A DNA stretch of 11,338 nt from an uncultured Clostridia bacterium. GTDB taxonomy: Bacteria; Bacillota; Clostridia; Oscillospirales; QAKW01. Below the pieces are notes generated by a model. That model made no database searches, was not told the DNA's origin, and saw nothing but the letters and a program-made list of their open reading frames with translations. Made by a program: the position numbers and the translations under genes. This document shows, piece after piece, positions 1 through 6,305 of this stretch. The DNA lies in NCBI GenBank assembly GCA_944387905.1, contig CALXGU010000033.1, forward strand, positions 1 through 11,338, given 5' to 3'. Position 1 is the stretch's first letter, and each line of letters opens with the position of its first letter.

Positions 1-342
1 GAGGCAGGCTCACTTCCATACGGAGCTCAGCGCCGTCTTGAAATTGCGCGCGCACTGGCAACTCATCCAAAAATCATCCTGCTTGATGAGCCTGCAGCCG
101 GTATGAATCCGTCAGAAACGACTGAGCTTATGGAAAATATCCGCAGGATACGTGATAATTTCGGTATAGCGATTTTGCTGATCGAACACGATATGAATTT
201 GGTAATGAATATTTGCGAGGGCATATGCGTGCTTGATCACGGCAAAGTTATCGCCAAAGGATCTCCCGACGAAATCAAATCAAATCCCAAGGTCATCGAG
301 GCGTATCTGGGTAAAAAGAAGGAGGGGGATGCAAATGCTTAA
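1..342 (+). CDS. livG: Branched-chain amino acid ABC transporter ATP-binding protein LivG (C-terminal part, 5' end outside window)
   Basis: The frame is open from base 1 and gives the last 113 residues of an ABC ATPase; the Walker A region lies upstream of the window. Visible are a signature region (LPYGAQRRLEIARAL, LivG-like, where the family usually has LPYGQQ or LSYGQQ), Walker B with the catalytic Glu (ILLDEPAAGMNP) and the H-loop His in LLIEHDM. In the LivFGHMK system this protein pairs with LivF on the inner face of the membrane and powers uptake of Leu, Ile and Val through the LivHM permeases. Its stop at 340-342 overlaps the livF start by 8 nt, so the two are translationally coupled. 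LivG rather than another ABC ATPase is chosen from the AAGMNPSET stretch and the LivF partner. Confidence 0.9.
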   Translation, partial: EAGSLPYGAQRRLEIARALATHPKIILLDEPAAGMNPSETTELMENIRRIRDNFGIAILLIEHDMNLVMNICEGICVLDHGKVIAKGSPDEIKSNPKVIEAYLGKKKEGDANA

Positions 343-1033
343 AGTTGACAATATAAATGTATATTACGGTAAAATACACGCATTGAAAGATATTTCTCTT
401 GAAGTCAATCAGGGAGAAATAGTTGCGCTGATCGGTGCAAACGGCGCCGGCAAGTCAACTACATTAAAAACTATTTCCGGGCTCCTTCGTTCAAAAACCG
501 GCAGTATAACTTTTATGGATGAAAATATTTCTCATACCGAAGCGTATAAGCTTGTTTCAAAGGGAATTGCACATGTACCGGAAGGCCGTCATGTGTTTTT
601 ACAAATGACGGTTCTTGAAAATCTTGAAATGGGAGCATATACAAACGGCAGAAATATTAAAGATAATATCCAGAATGTTTTTGAGCGTTTTCCGCGCCTT
701 AAACACAGAAAGAATCAGATAGCAGGAACTCTTTCAGGCGGTGAACAGCAGATGCTTGCAATGGGCCGGGCGTTAATGAGCAGGCCAAAATTAATGATGA
801 TGGATGAACCGTCAATGGGTCTGGCACCAATATTGGTAGAGCAGATCTTTGAGATAATCGGAGATCTTCATAAAGCCGGTACAACAATTTTGCTTGTTGA
901 ACAGAATGCCGAAATGGCATTGAGAATAGCAGACAGGGCATATGTCCTTGAATCAGGAAGAATAAAACTTTCCGGTACCGGATCAGAGCTTGCAAAGAGT
1001 GACGAAATCAAAAAGGCTTACCTTGGCGGCTGA
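335..1033 (+). CDS. livF: Branched-chain amino acid ABC transporter ATP-binding protein LivF
   Basis: A 232-residue ABC ATPase of the usual LivF length. Walker A is GANGAGKS (residues 34-41), the signature is LSGGEQQ (133-139), Walker B is LMMMDEPS (D157, E158), and the H-loop position carries Gln in LLVEQNAE, which is typical of LivF. It forms a heterodimer with LivG and hydrolyses ATP to drive branched-chain amino acid import. The ATG at 335 is chosen because a GGAGGGGG Shine-Dalgarno at 321-328 lies 6 nt upstream. An in-frame ATG at 329 would abut that site, and the frame upstream of it overlaps livG coding. It is the last gene of its operon: a strong hairpin follows 13 nt after the stop. 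Confidence 0.93.
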   Translation: MLKVDNINVYYGKIHALKDISLEVNQGEIVALIGANGAGKSTTLKTISGLLRSKTGSITFMDENISHTEAYKLVSKGIAHVPEGRHVFLQMTVLENLEMGAYTNGRNIKDNIQNVFERFPRLKHRKNQIAGTLSGGEQQMLAMGRALMSRPKLMMMDEPSMGLAPILVEQIFEIIGDLHKAGTTILLVEQNAEMALRIADRAYVLESGRIKLSGTGSELAKSDEIKKAYLGG

Positions 1034-1046
1034 TTTTATAAAAATT

Positions 1047-1078
1047 ACGCAGACGCGCTGTTGCGCGTCTGCGTTTTA
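1047..1078. terminator. Rho-independent terminator after livF, probably bidirectional
   Basis: A perfect 12-bp GC-rich stem (1047-1058 paired with 1063-1074) with a TGTT loop, followed by TTTTATA on the plus strand. Read on the minus strand, the same hairpin is followed by AATTTTTA, so it can also end transcripts of the convergent M56 gene, whose frame stops at 1090. Confidence 0.88.
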
Positions 1079-1089
1079 TATACGTGATT

Positions 1090-1512
1090 TTAAGAAAAAA
1101 CCGCATTATCGGGAACACATTCCTCAAGCTTTGTCTTGTCACCGCCTGAAAAGTTTAAACTCGGTATGCTTGAAGATCTGCTTTTGTCGAATATATAGCA
1201 CTGCCCGTCTATTCGGAATGTGTATGTGTATTTTCCGTCGTATGTCCTGCATATCAGCATATCATCTGTGATGCTGTATTCTCCTGTTGCGTAATAGCTG
1301 CTTAATGCGGAATAAAAAAATATAAATTCGTTGTTTTCGTTTAGTGTCAGATATGGCTTGGCTGTTTCCTGAGACTGCCTGTATACATATATTCTTTGTC
1401 CGGCTGCCTGATCCTGAGCTGTAATATCCGGCCCACGCTGCGGGTCGGTGAGAAAGCATGCCGACAGCGCAAGAAGTATTGCTGCGCCCAGTATTAAAAC
1501 CAATACTCTCAA
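1090..1512 (-). CDS. C-terminal part of an interrupted M56 (BlaR1/MecR1-like) protein: last TM segment plus extracytoplasmic domain
   Basis: This frame lies in exactly the same reading frame as the M56 peptidase upstream, separated only by the TGA at 1522-1524 and three sense codons (Tyr, Lys, Arg). Taken alone it would need a TTG start at 1512 with no Shine-Dalgarno, and would look like a 140-residue lipoprotein (LSAC). In clostridial M56 proteins, however, the run ..RIKxVLxYKK, then a hydrophobic helix, then CFLTxP is the normal final membrane crossing, and RINNII-stop-YKR followed by the helix and CFLTDP fits it. The outer domain (TGEYSITDDMLICRTYDGKYTYTFRIDGQ split by the family pattern 'low-lying beta repeats') resembles the C-terminal domain of such M56 proteins and is not a penicillin-binding sensor domain. 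Whether it is made, by readthrough or reinitiation, cannot be told. Confidence 0.75.
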   Translation of the reverse strand: MRVLVLILGAAILLALSACFLTDPQRGPDITAQDQAAGQRIYVYRQSQETAKPYLTLNENNEFIFFYSALSSYYATGEYSITDDMLICRTYDGKYTYTFRIDGQCYIFDKSRSSSIPSLNFSGGDKTKLEECVPDNAVFS

Positions 1513-1521
1513 TCTTTTATA

Positions 1522-2376
1522 TCATATTATATTGTTAATGCGTGCCTTGATACCTCTTTCACAAAAACCGAGAGGATATATTACGGCTTTGGTTTTGCAG
1601 CTGCCGAAGTGGAGCAAAGACAGAGAATAGCTTTTTCTTTTTTCTTCACTCATTGATTTAACAGCCTTTTCATCACATGCCAGCTCAGTGTCCTTGCAGT
1701 ACAGTATATACGCTGCCCATATAAACGGATTGAACCAGTATATGCTTAGCAAAATAAATGCCAGCGGCTTTAAAATATGATCCTTTCTTTTTATATGCAT
1801 ATTTTCATGCGCCGCTATATTGTCAATATGACATTGCGGTGTGTTGAAGGGTACATAAATTTTCGGTTTAAGTATGCCGAACAAAAAAGGGGTTTTGATT
1901 TTTTCGCTTTGGTATATGTTATCTTTGAGTTTTACGGCAAATGCGAGGCGGCGTTTTAATATTATCCAGTTGACAGCCATATAAACAACAAGTGCGCATA
2001 GACCTGATATCCAAATAACGGACGCTATAAATGTCAACACCTGCAGCGGATTGGCGCTGGCAATAGGATTGGGTGTAAAACTTTGTGCTATTGCCGGATT
2101 GATGATACTGTTTAATATATTTACACCGGTGTCGATTTGAGGATTACTGTCCAGCATAATTGTGTCTGGCACAGTGTAGGTGTTTGGTATAAGACTTACG
2201 GCACTTTGCACAAAACGGGGAATAATAAGCCGCAGTGCCGCTAAAGACCACAGAGCGCAGCTGATCCATTTTGGCATTCTTTTTATTGCCAGACGTATAA
2301 TAATCACAGCGATTATGACCCAAGTGGCGCAAATGCTGCAATTGAGTGTCTGTATAAATATTTTTTCCATGATCAT
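1522..2376 (-). CDS. M56 family membrane metallopeptidase (BlaR1/MecR1-like), N-terminal and catalytic part, ended by an in-frame TGA
   Basis: This 284-residue piece has transmembrane helices near residues 9-31, 38-53, 112-136 and 203-224. It carries the gluzincin motif HENMH (H190, E191, H194) and the likely third zinc ligand E231 in DTELACDEKAV. The stretch KTPFLFGILKPKIYVP (161-176) is also characteristic of M56. In BlaR1/MecR1 systems the sensor peptidase triggers loss of the BlaI/MecI repressor on signal. Its start overlaps the stop of the repressor gene (ATGA), with GGGAGG just upstream; an ATG two codons later is an alternative start. The frame ends at TGA 1522-1524 right after GIKARINNII and continues in the same frame as the next entry; readthrough would give about 428 residues. 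The missing C-terminal part should impair sensing, so the gene is either decayed or recoded. Confidence 0.85.
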   Translation of the reverse strand: MIMEKIFIQTLNCSICATWVIIAVIIIRLAIKRMPKWISCALWSLAALRLIIPRFVQSAVSLIPNTYTVPDTIMLDSNPQIDTGVNILNSIINPAIAQSFTPNPIASANPLQVLTFIASVIWISGLCALVVYMAVNWIILKRRLAFAVKLKDNIYQSEKIKTPFLFGILKPKIYVPFNTPQCHIDNIAAHENMHIKRKDHILKPLAFILLSIYWFNPFIWAAYILYCKDTELACDEKAVKSMSEEKRKSYSLSLLHFGSCKTKAVIYPLGFCERGIKARINNII

Positions 2377-2732
2377 ACGCCTCCCTTGTCAATTATATCT
2401 TTGATTTGGTTGATATCCTTTTCGGTCAGCTTTTGCCTTTTGGCAAAAGCTGCAATAAATGCGGGCAAAGATCCTTCAAATCTATTTTCCAAAAGCTCAT
2501 CGATCTCCGAAATCTGTACCTGCTGTTTGCTTACAAGCGATGTGACAACAGAATTTTCGTTTTTTATTATTCCGCGCTCAGAGAGCCGTTTTATAACTGT
2601 ATAAACAGTTGTTTTCGACCATCCCAGCTTTTCTTTGCACAGCAGCGCAAGCTGCGTGCTCTTAATCGGTTCGTTATCCCAAAGAATAAGACAAAACCTG
2701 TATTCGCTTTCAAAAATTTTAGGTATCGGCAT
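2373..2732 (-). CDS. BlaI/MecI/CopY-family transcriptional repressor
   Basis: A 119-residue winged-helix protein. The recognition-helix region is GWSKTTVYTVIKRLSERGII (residues 37-56), which is diagnostic of the penicillinase repressor family. The C-terminal half is the helical dimerisation part (FIAAFAKRQKLTEKDINQIKDII). Such proteins bind DNA as dimers and repress their own operon until the partner M56 peptidase is activated. The ATG at 2732 follows an AGGAGG Shine-Dalgarno with normal spacing. The gene overlaps the M56 gene by 4 nt and sits directly under a palindromic operator and a good promoter. No beta-lactamase gene is present in the window, so the controlled stress is unknown. Confidence 0.92.
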   Translation of the reverse strand: MPIPKIFESEYRFCLILWDNEPIKSTQLALLCKEKLGWSKTTVYTVIKRLSERGIIKNENSVVTSLVSKQQVQISEIDELLENRFEGSLPAFIAAFAKRQKLTEKDINQIKDIIDKGGV

Positions 2733-2742
2733 AATATCCTCC

Positions 2743-2764
2743 TTGGTCTAACGCGTTAGACCAA
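2743..2764. promoter_or_regulatory. Palindromic operator for the BlaI-family repressor
   Basis: A perfect 22-bp palindrome whose half-site reads TTGGTCTAACG. It lies between the -10 box and the Shine-Dalgarno of the repressor gene and spans the expected transcription start (about 2762), so a bound dimer would block initiation. It differs from the TACA/TGTA-type sites of staphylococcal BlaI/MecI. The assignment rests on position and symmetry. Confidence 0.8.
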
Positions 2765-2768
2765 TTTC

Positions 2769-2797
2769 ATTGTAAAACAAATAAATAAAAAAGTCAA
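2769..2797 (-). promoter_or_regulatory. Sigma-A promoter of the blaI-M56 operon
   Basis: On the minus strand, TTGACT (-35, 2792-2797) is followed by a 17-nt spacer and TACAAT (-10, 2769-2774). Transcription would start near 2762, inside the palindromic operator, giving a short leader before the ATG at 2732. Confidence 0.78.
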
Positions 2798-2806
2798 TAG
2801 GCTAAT

Positions 2807-2842
2807 AAAAAAGCAGGTACATCATAAAGTACCTGCTTTTTT
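2807..2842. terminator. Rho-independent terminator ending the FkbH-MBOAT-SGNH operon
   Basis: The nine-base-pair core AGCAGGTAC/GTACCTGCT (2812-2820 with 2829-2837) has an 8-nt loop and is flanked by A6 on one side and T6 on the other. It begins 4 nt beyond the stop of the SGNH gene at 2847. On the minus strand the hairpin runs into a T tract, so it separates this operon from the blaI promoter that begins just downstream. Confidence 0.88.
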
Positions 2843-2846
2843 AAAA

Positions 2847-3836
2847 TCAATAATTATATGTGTTTCTGTATTCCTCCAGCTGTTCATTCCAAAAGCTGTA
2901 GCTTTGGTCAGAACGCCTGTCGGGAATCTGATAATTCGAAACAATAAAATCACCAAGATATGTCGTGACTTTCATAGCGCCTTTGGCGTTGCAGTGCCAT
3001 GGATCCCGGTAATCGGAAGAGGGATCAAATCCAATAATATCCGGGTTGAAATTCAAATCGATGTAATTAAGTCCGTATTCCTCAGCTATGTCATTTACTG
3101 CGTTGCAGCGCGGCAGACTGTCGTGTTCTTCAACAGACGGTGCGTTAAAAAGCAAAACCTCAATATTTTCTTGCCTGCAAAGATCAAGTATCTTTCTCAG
3201 ATATTTTTCAGCAGTGGGGAAAAGCTCATATTTGTCATCAGCGGAAATTATACGGTTTGGCAGACACGGTGTGCAATCTGTACTGACATACGCGCCTTTC
3301 GTACAGGAGGTTATTGGCTTGAAATCATACAGCCCAAGTTCCTTCCATCTGGAGTGAAATCTGGCGATATTGAAAACATATTCCAGCCGTGAACCGCTGT
3401 CGAACAGGTCAAGTATAGCTTCGTATTTGACAGGTGAAAAGGACATATTGTCAATTTGGACATGAGCGTATTCTGTTGTAGATATTTTTGTGTCGTAGAT
3501 GACGCTTGAAACGTCAAGAACTACCATTTCCGGTGACTGAAATCTAAGAGCTTCTTTTAGCTGATAGTATGACTGAGGCAGCAGCTGCGCGGAACTCGCA
3601 AAAACATAAGATGCGATACCGTATCTGTCATAAAGCTCCATGGGGTATACCGAACACATCAGGTGACTGGAACCTATGAACAAGACGTCGAGCGTGTTTT
3701 TGGGTTCGTCATAAAAGGGGAGTACAATATTAGCTTCGTTTTTATTGCGAAGAATATAAGTCGCACCGGAAAACAGTATGACAAATATAAGCATAAAAGC
3801 AACAGCTTTGATTAATCTCTGTATTTTGATTTTCAT
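2847..3836 (-). CDS. Membrane-anchored SGNH/GDSL-type protein, partner of the MBOAT acyltransferase
   Basis: A 329-residue protein with a short basic start and one hydrophobic helix (about residues 9-29), so the rest probably faces outward. Block I is DVLFIGSSHLMCSVYP (candidate nucleophile S56 or S57) and the late block is DPWHCNAKG with a D278/H281 pair, giving a plausible Ser-Asp-His set. FNAPS (230-234) may be the block III region. SGNH proteins next to MBOAT transferases (DltD, AlgJ/AlgX types) complete acyl transfer to, or edit acyl groups on, surface polymers; the exact reaction here is unknown. The gene starts 11 nt after the MBOAT stop, with AAGGTG as Shine-Dalgarno, and is the last gene of the operon. 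The overall look is of the GSSH subtype common in clostridial envelope clusters. Confidence 0.85.
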   Translation of the reverse strand: MKIKIQRLIKAVAFMLIFVILFSGATYILRNKNEANIVLPFYDEPKNTLDVLFIGSSHLMCSVYPMELYDRYGIASYVFASSAQLLPQSYYQLKEALRFQSPEMVVLDVSSVIYDTKISTTEYAHVQIDNMSFSPVKYEAILDLFDSGSRLEYVFNIARFHSRWKELGLYDFKPITSCTKGAYVSTDCTPCLPNRIISADDKYELFPTAEKYLRKILDLCRQENIEVLLFNAPSVEEHDSLPRCNAVNDIAEEYGLNYIDLNFNPDIIGFDPSSDYRDPWHCNAKGAMKVTTYLGDFIVSNYQIPDRRSDQSYSFWNEQLEEYRNTYNY

Positions 3837-3847
3837 GACTGTTCACC

Positions 3848-5416
3848 TTAAAATTGAAAATAGATAAATGACGATGAAGTATATCCGGGGCCGTAAATAC
3901 CAAAAATAATGACCGCAAAAAGCATTATAAAATAAATTGCCCAGCGCAGCACAATATTCTTCTTGGCAATTATTTCTCTGATATCTATGTCATAAGCACG
4001 GAATATATCGATAATTATAAGCAACAGTACAAACACAGCAGCCGCTATGATGTCGGCTCTGTCTATTCCTATGCCGGCGGGAGAGGTGAGCGGCGTGGAA
4101 AAATTTAAAATACGACCGATTATACCGAATGCCTGAGAAAGCGTATCGCTTCTGAAAAATATATAGCCTATGCAGACAAGGATAAAAGTCTTAAGTATTT
4201 GCAACGACTTATATACAGGGTTGTCTCTGTTGATTGAGTGCTTTTGTACAAAAGAGTCGAACAGCGGGGCAAAAAGCGTTGAAAGTATTATCAGTACGCC
4301 GTAATATACACCCCACATGATATAGGTCCAGTTTGCTCCGTGCCACATTCCCGTAAAAAACCAGACGCATAACAGCGCAATAACGGTTGTCGCTTTACTT
4401 GAGGCTTTTTTGCCGATTATCCCTTTTAATTTTTTGCCGAGAGCTGTGCACCAGCCGGAACGCATTACAGGATAAAACAGATAATCGCGGAACCATGAGC
4501 CGAGAGTAATATGCCAGCGCCGCCAGAACTCAGGAATCGACGCGGAAAAATACGGAGCTTTAAAGTTTTCGGAAAGGCGAATACCCATTATCTGAGAAGC
4601 TCCCAGGGCTATATCCATGTACCCTGCAAAATCGGCGTATATCTGGATCGCATAAAATACGCCTATAAGGAGTATTTCAAATTTGCCGTATGATTGATAA
4701 TCAGGCCAAACGGTATCTACCGCTATTGCAAGGCGATCCGCAATTACAAGCTTTTCAAAAAATCCAAGCAGCATTCTCTGCAGCGCGAAGGTAAAGCGCT
4801 CATAGTCAAAGGCATGTCCTGTATATAGAGTCTTGGACAGTTCGGAAAACCTGCCGATCGGGCCTTGCATGATCTGAGGAAAGTAACTGACAAATAATGC
4901 GTATTTAAAAAAGTTGCGTTCCGCTTTATTTATCCCTCTGTAAACGTCAATTATATATCCTATGACCTGGAATGTATAAAAAGATATTCCGACAGGAAGC
5001 AATACATTCAGTAATGCGGGGGAAAACTTAAGGCCGAATGTGTCTGCTATTGCCGAAATGTTTTCAACAGTAAAATTATAGTATTTAAGAGCAAACAATA
5101 CTCCGAAATTAATAACAATGGCAATAGCTGTTATGATTTTTTTACGCTTATCTAAAATTTGTCTTGCCTGTTTTTTCTGTTCCTTCGGGAGCAGAGAGAC
5201 ATCAATGCTCTCAGACACTTTTTCTATCAACAATGCCGCTGTATAGGTGACGACAGTAGAAAATACCAAAAATATTCCGTACTTGACACTCGCGGACAAA
5301 TAGAAAAAATAACTTGACGCAAGTAGCCATATCCAGCGGTATTTTTTTGGAAATATAAAATATATAGAAACAACCGCTGTTATAAAAACCAAAAATTTTA
5401 CAGAAGTAAAAATCAT
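3848..5416 (-). CDS. MBOAT family membrane-bound O-acyltransferase (DltB/AlgI-like)
   Basis: A 522-residue polytopic membrane protein of normal family length. Key marks are the N-terminal MIFTSVKFLVFI..YFIFPKKYRW, PVGISFYTFQ (141-150), YFPQIMQGPIGRF (178-190), ADFAGYMDIALG (261-272), PEFWRRWHITLGSWFRDYLF with H302, and FFTGMWHGANWTYIMWG with the invariant catalytic His at H359. Relatives take an acyl group from a cytoplasmic carrier protein and pass it through the membrane to an extracellular hydroxyl. The ATG at 5416 overlaps the stop of the carrier protein gene by one base (TAATG), indicating coupled, near-stoichiometric translation. With FkbH and an ACP upstream, the likely donor is glyceryl-S-ACP; this is inferred from context. 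Confidence 0.93.
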   Translation of the reverse strand: MIFTSVKFLVFITAVVSIYFIFPKKYRWIWLLASSYFFYLSASVKYGIFLVFSTVVTYTAALLIEKVSESIDVSLLPKEQKKQARQILDKRKKIITAIAIVINFGVLFALKYYNFTVENISAIADTFGLKFSPALLNVLLPVGISFYTFQVIGYIIDVYRGINKAERNFFKYALFVSYFPQIMQGPIGRFSELSKTLYTGHAFDYERFTFALQRMLLGFFEKLVIADRLAIAVDTVWPDYQSYGKFEILLIGVFYAIQIYADFAGYMDIALGASQIMGIRLSENFKAPYFSASIPEFWRRWHITLGSWFRDYLFYPVMRSGWCTALGKKLKGIIGKKASSKATTVIALLCVWFFTGMWHGANWTYIMWGVYYGVLIILSTLFAPLFDSFVQKHSINRDNPVYKSLQILKTFILVCIGYIFFRSDTLSQAFGIIGRILNFSTPLTSPAGIGIDRADIIAAAVFVLLLIIIDIFRAYDIDIREIIAKKNIVLRWAIYFIMLFAVIIFGIYGPGYTSSSFIYFQF

Positions 5417-5655
5417 TATGCTTCCTTCTCTATTATATCGGCCATATCTCCGACGTTTTTCATAGCTACGACGCTTTTCATATCAAATTTCATGTCAAAC
5501 TCATCTTCAACAGCAGAGATAAGAGTTATATGCATAAGCGAGTCCCAGCCGTCTATATCCGATGCGGTAGTATTATCTGAAACTGTGATAGAGTCGTCGT
5601 CAAACACATCCCTGAAAACATTGTTGAGTCTTTCAAAAATTTCTGCTCTGTCCAT
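5416..5655 (-). CDS. Acyl carrier protein
   Basis: A 79-residue carrier protein with the phosphopantetheine attachment site DGWDSLMHITL (Ser39) at the start of helix II, followed by an acidic recognition helix (SAVEDEFDMKFD). Length and fold pattern match stand-alone ACP/DltC carriers. It overlaps both neighbours by a single base (TAATG on each side), between fkbH and the MBOAT gene. That places it as the carrier charged by FkbH and used by the MBOAT. A 4'-phosphopantetheinyl transferase must act in trans, since none is seen in the window. The cargo is inferred, not shown by the sequence. Confidence 0.93.
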   Translation of the reverse strand: MDRAEIFERLNNVFRDVFDDDSITVSDNTTASDIDGWDSLMHITLISAVEDEFDMKFDMKSVVAMKNVGDMADIIEKEA

Positions 5656-6266
5656 TATCTTTCCACCTCTATATATTTATTTTTGTTTTTGTAGCCGTTC
5701 AGATCAAGAGCCCATTTGCTACTGTCATCGGACTGTTCGATCATCTCAAAGCCAAGTGAGCCGTAAAATTCTTTAACCATGGAGTTTTTAGCGGTTTTAT
5801 AATAATAGCCGTAAATTGTGCTTATACCTGAGGCAGCTGCGTCTGATACCAGACAGTCCAGCATGGCCAGCTCCATATCACGTTTAAGTACACGGCAGCT
5901 CATAAGCCATAGTCTGATATGAAGGGCATCTTTGTCCTTCTCGCCGATTACGACGGTGACAACGCCGTTGTCGCCGTATTTGTCAGATAATTTCCCGTAA
6001 AGACGAATATACTTATCGCTTTTTGCGATTTGATCCATTTCACTTTCTGAAACACGCCAAGTTGTCAGGTTGAACTGGTTGGATTTATTGGTCAGCTGAG
6101 CAATGCGCGGAATATATATCGGATCGAAATCTCTGATAACAGCTTTCATATCAAGTGAGCGCAGATATTCACCGTAATCGGCAAAACTAGCCTGTTCGGC
6201 TGCACGTTTTATATTGGCACGATACATATCATTTCTGCTGACGTCATCGCTTGAAAGCTTTGTCAC
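5655..6266 (-). CDS. fkbH: C-terminal GNAT-like domain of FkbH, separated from the rest by an in-frame stop
   Basis: About 203 residues that correspond to the C-terminal part of FkbH-type proteins: a helix with YRANIKRAAEQ, the hallmark IAQLTNKSNQFNLTTWRV (55-72), DKYGDNGVVTVVI, LMSCRVLKRDMELAMLD and a GNAT-like end (YKTAKNSMVKEFYGSLGFEMI). It is in the same frame as the gene upstream; only TAA 6306-6308 and 13 sense codons (NYIRIIDRSRFFE) separate them, and those codons also match the family's linker. Independent translation would need the GTG at 6266 or a later ATG, and neither has a visible Shine-Dalgarno. In FkbH this domain is thought to help hand the glyceryl group to the ACP. Its stop overlaps the acp start by one base. 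Confidence 0.82.
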   Translation of the reverse strand: MTKLSSDDVSRNDMYRANIKRAAEQASFADYGEYLRSLDMKAVIRDFDPIYIPRIAQLTNKSNQFNLTTWRVSESEMDQIAKSDKYIRLYGKLSDKYGDNGVVTVVIGEKDKDALHIRLWLMSCRVLKRDMELAMLDCLVSDAAASGISTIYGYYYKTAKNSMVKEFYGSLGFEMIEQSDDSSKWALDLNGYKNKNKYIEVER

Positions 6267-6305
6267 CTCGAAAAATCTTGAACGGTCGATTATACGTATA
6301 TAATT

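Noticed and set aside
233..334. Longer livF start upstream of 335
   Set aside because: This part overlaps livG coding sequence, encodes a basic non-conserved tail, and has no ribosome binding site; GGAGGGGG sits just before 335.
1090..1512. Stand-alone lipoprotein with signal peptide and LSAC lipobox
   Set aside because: It is in frame with the M56 gene, has no Shine-Dalgarno and only a TTG start, and its hydrophobic helix plus CFLTDP fits the last membrane segment of M56 proteins. The lipobox is likely a coincidence.
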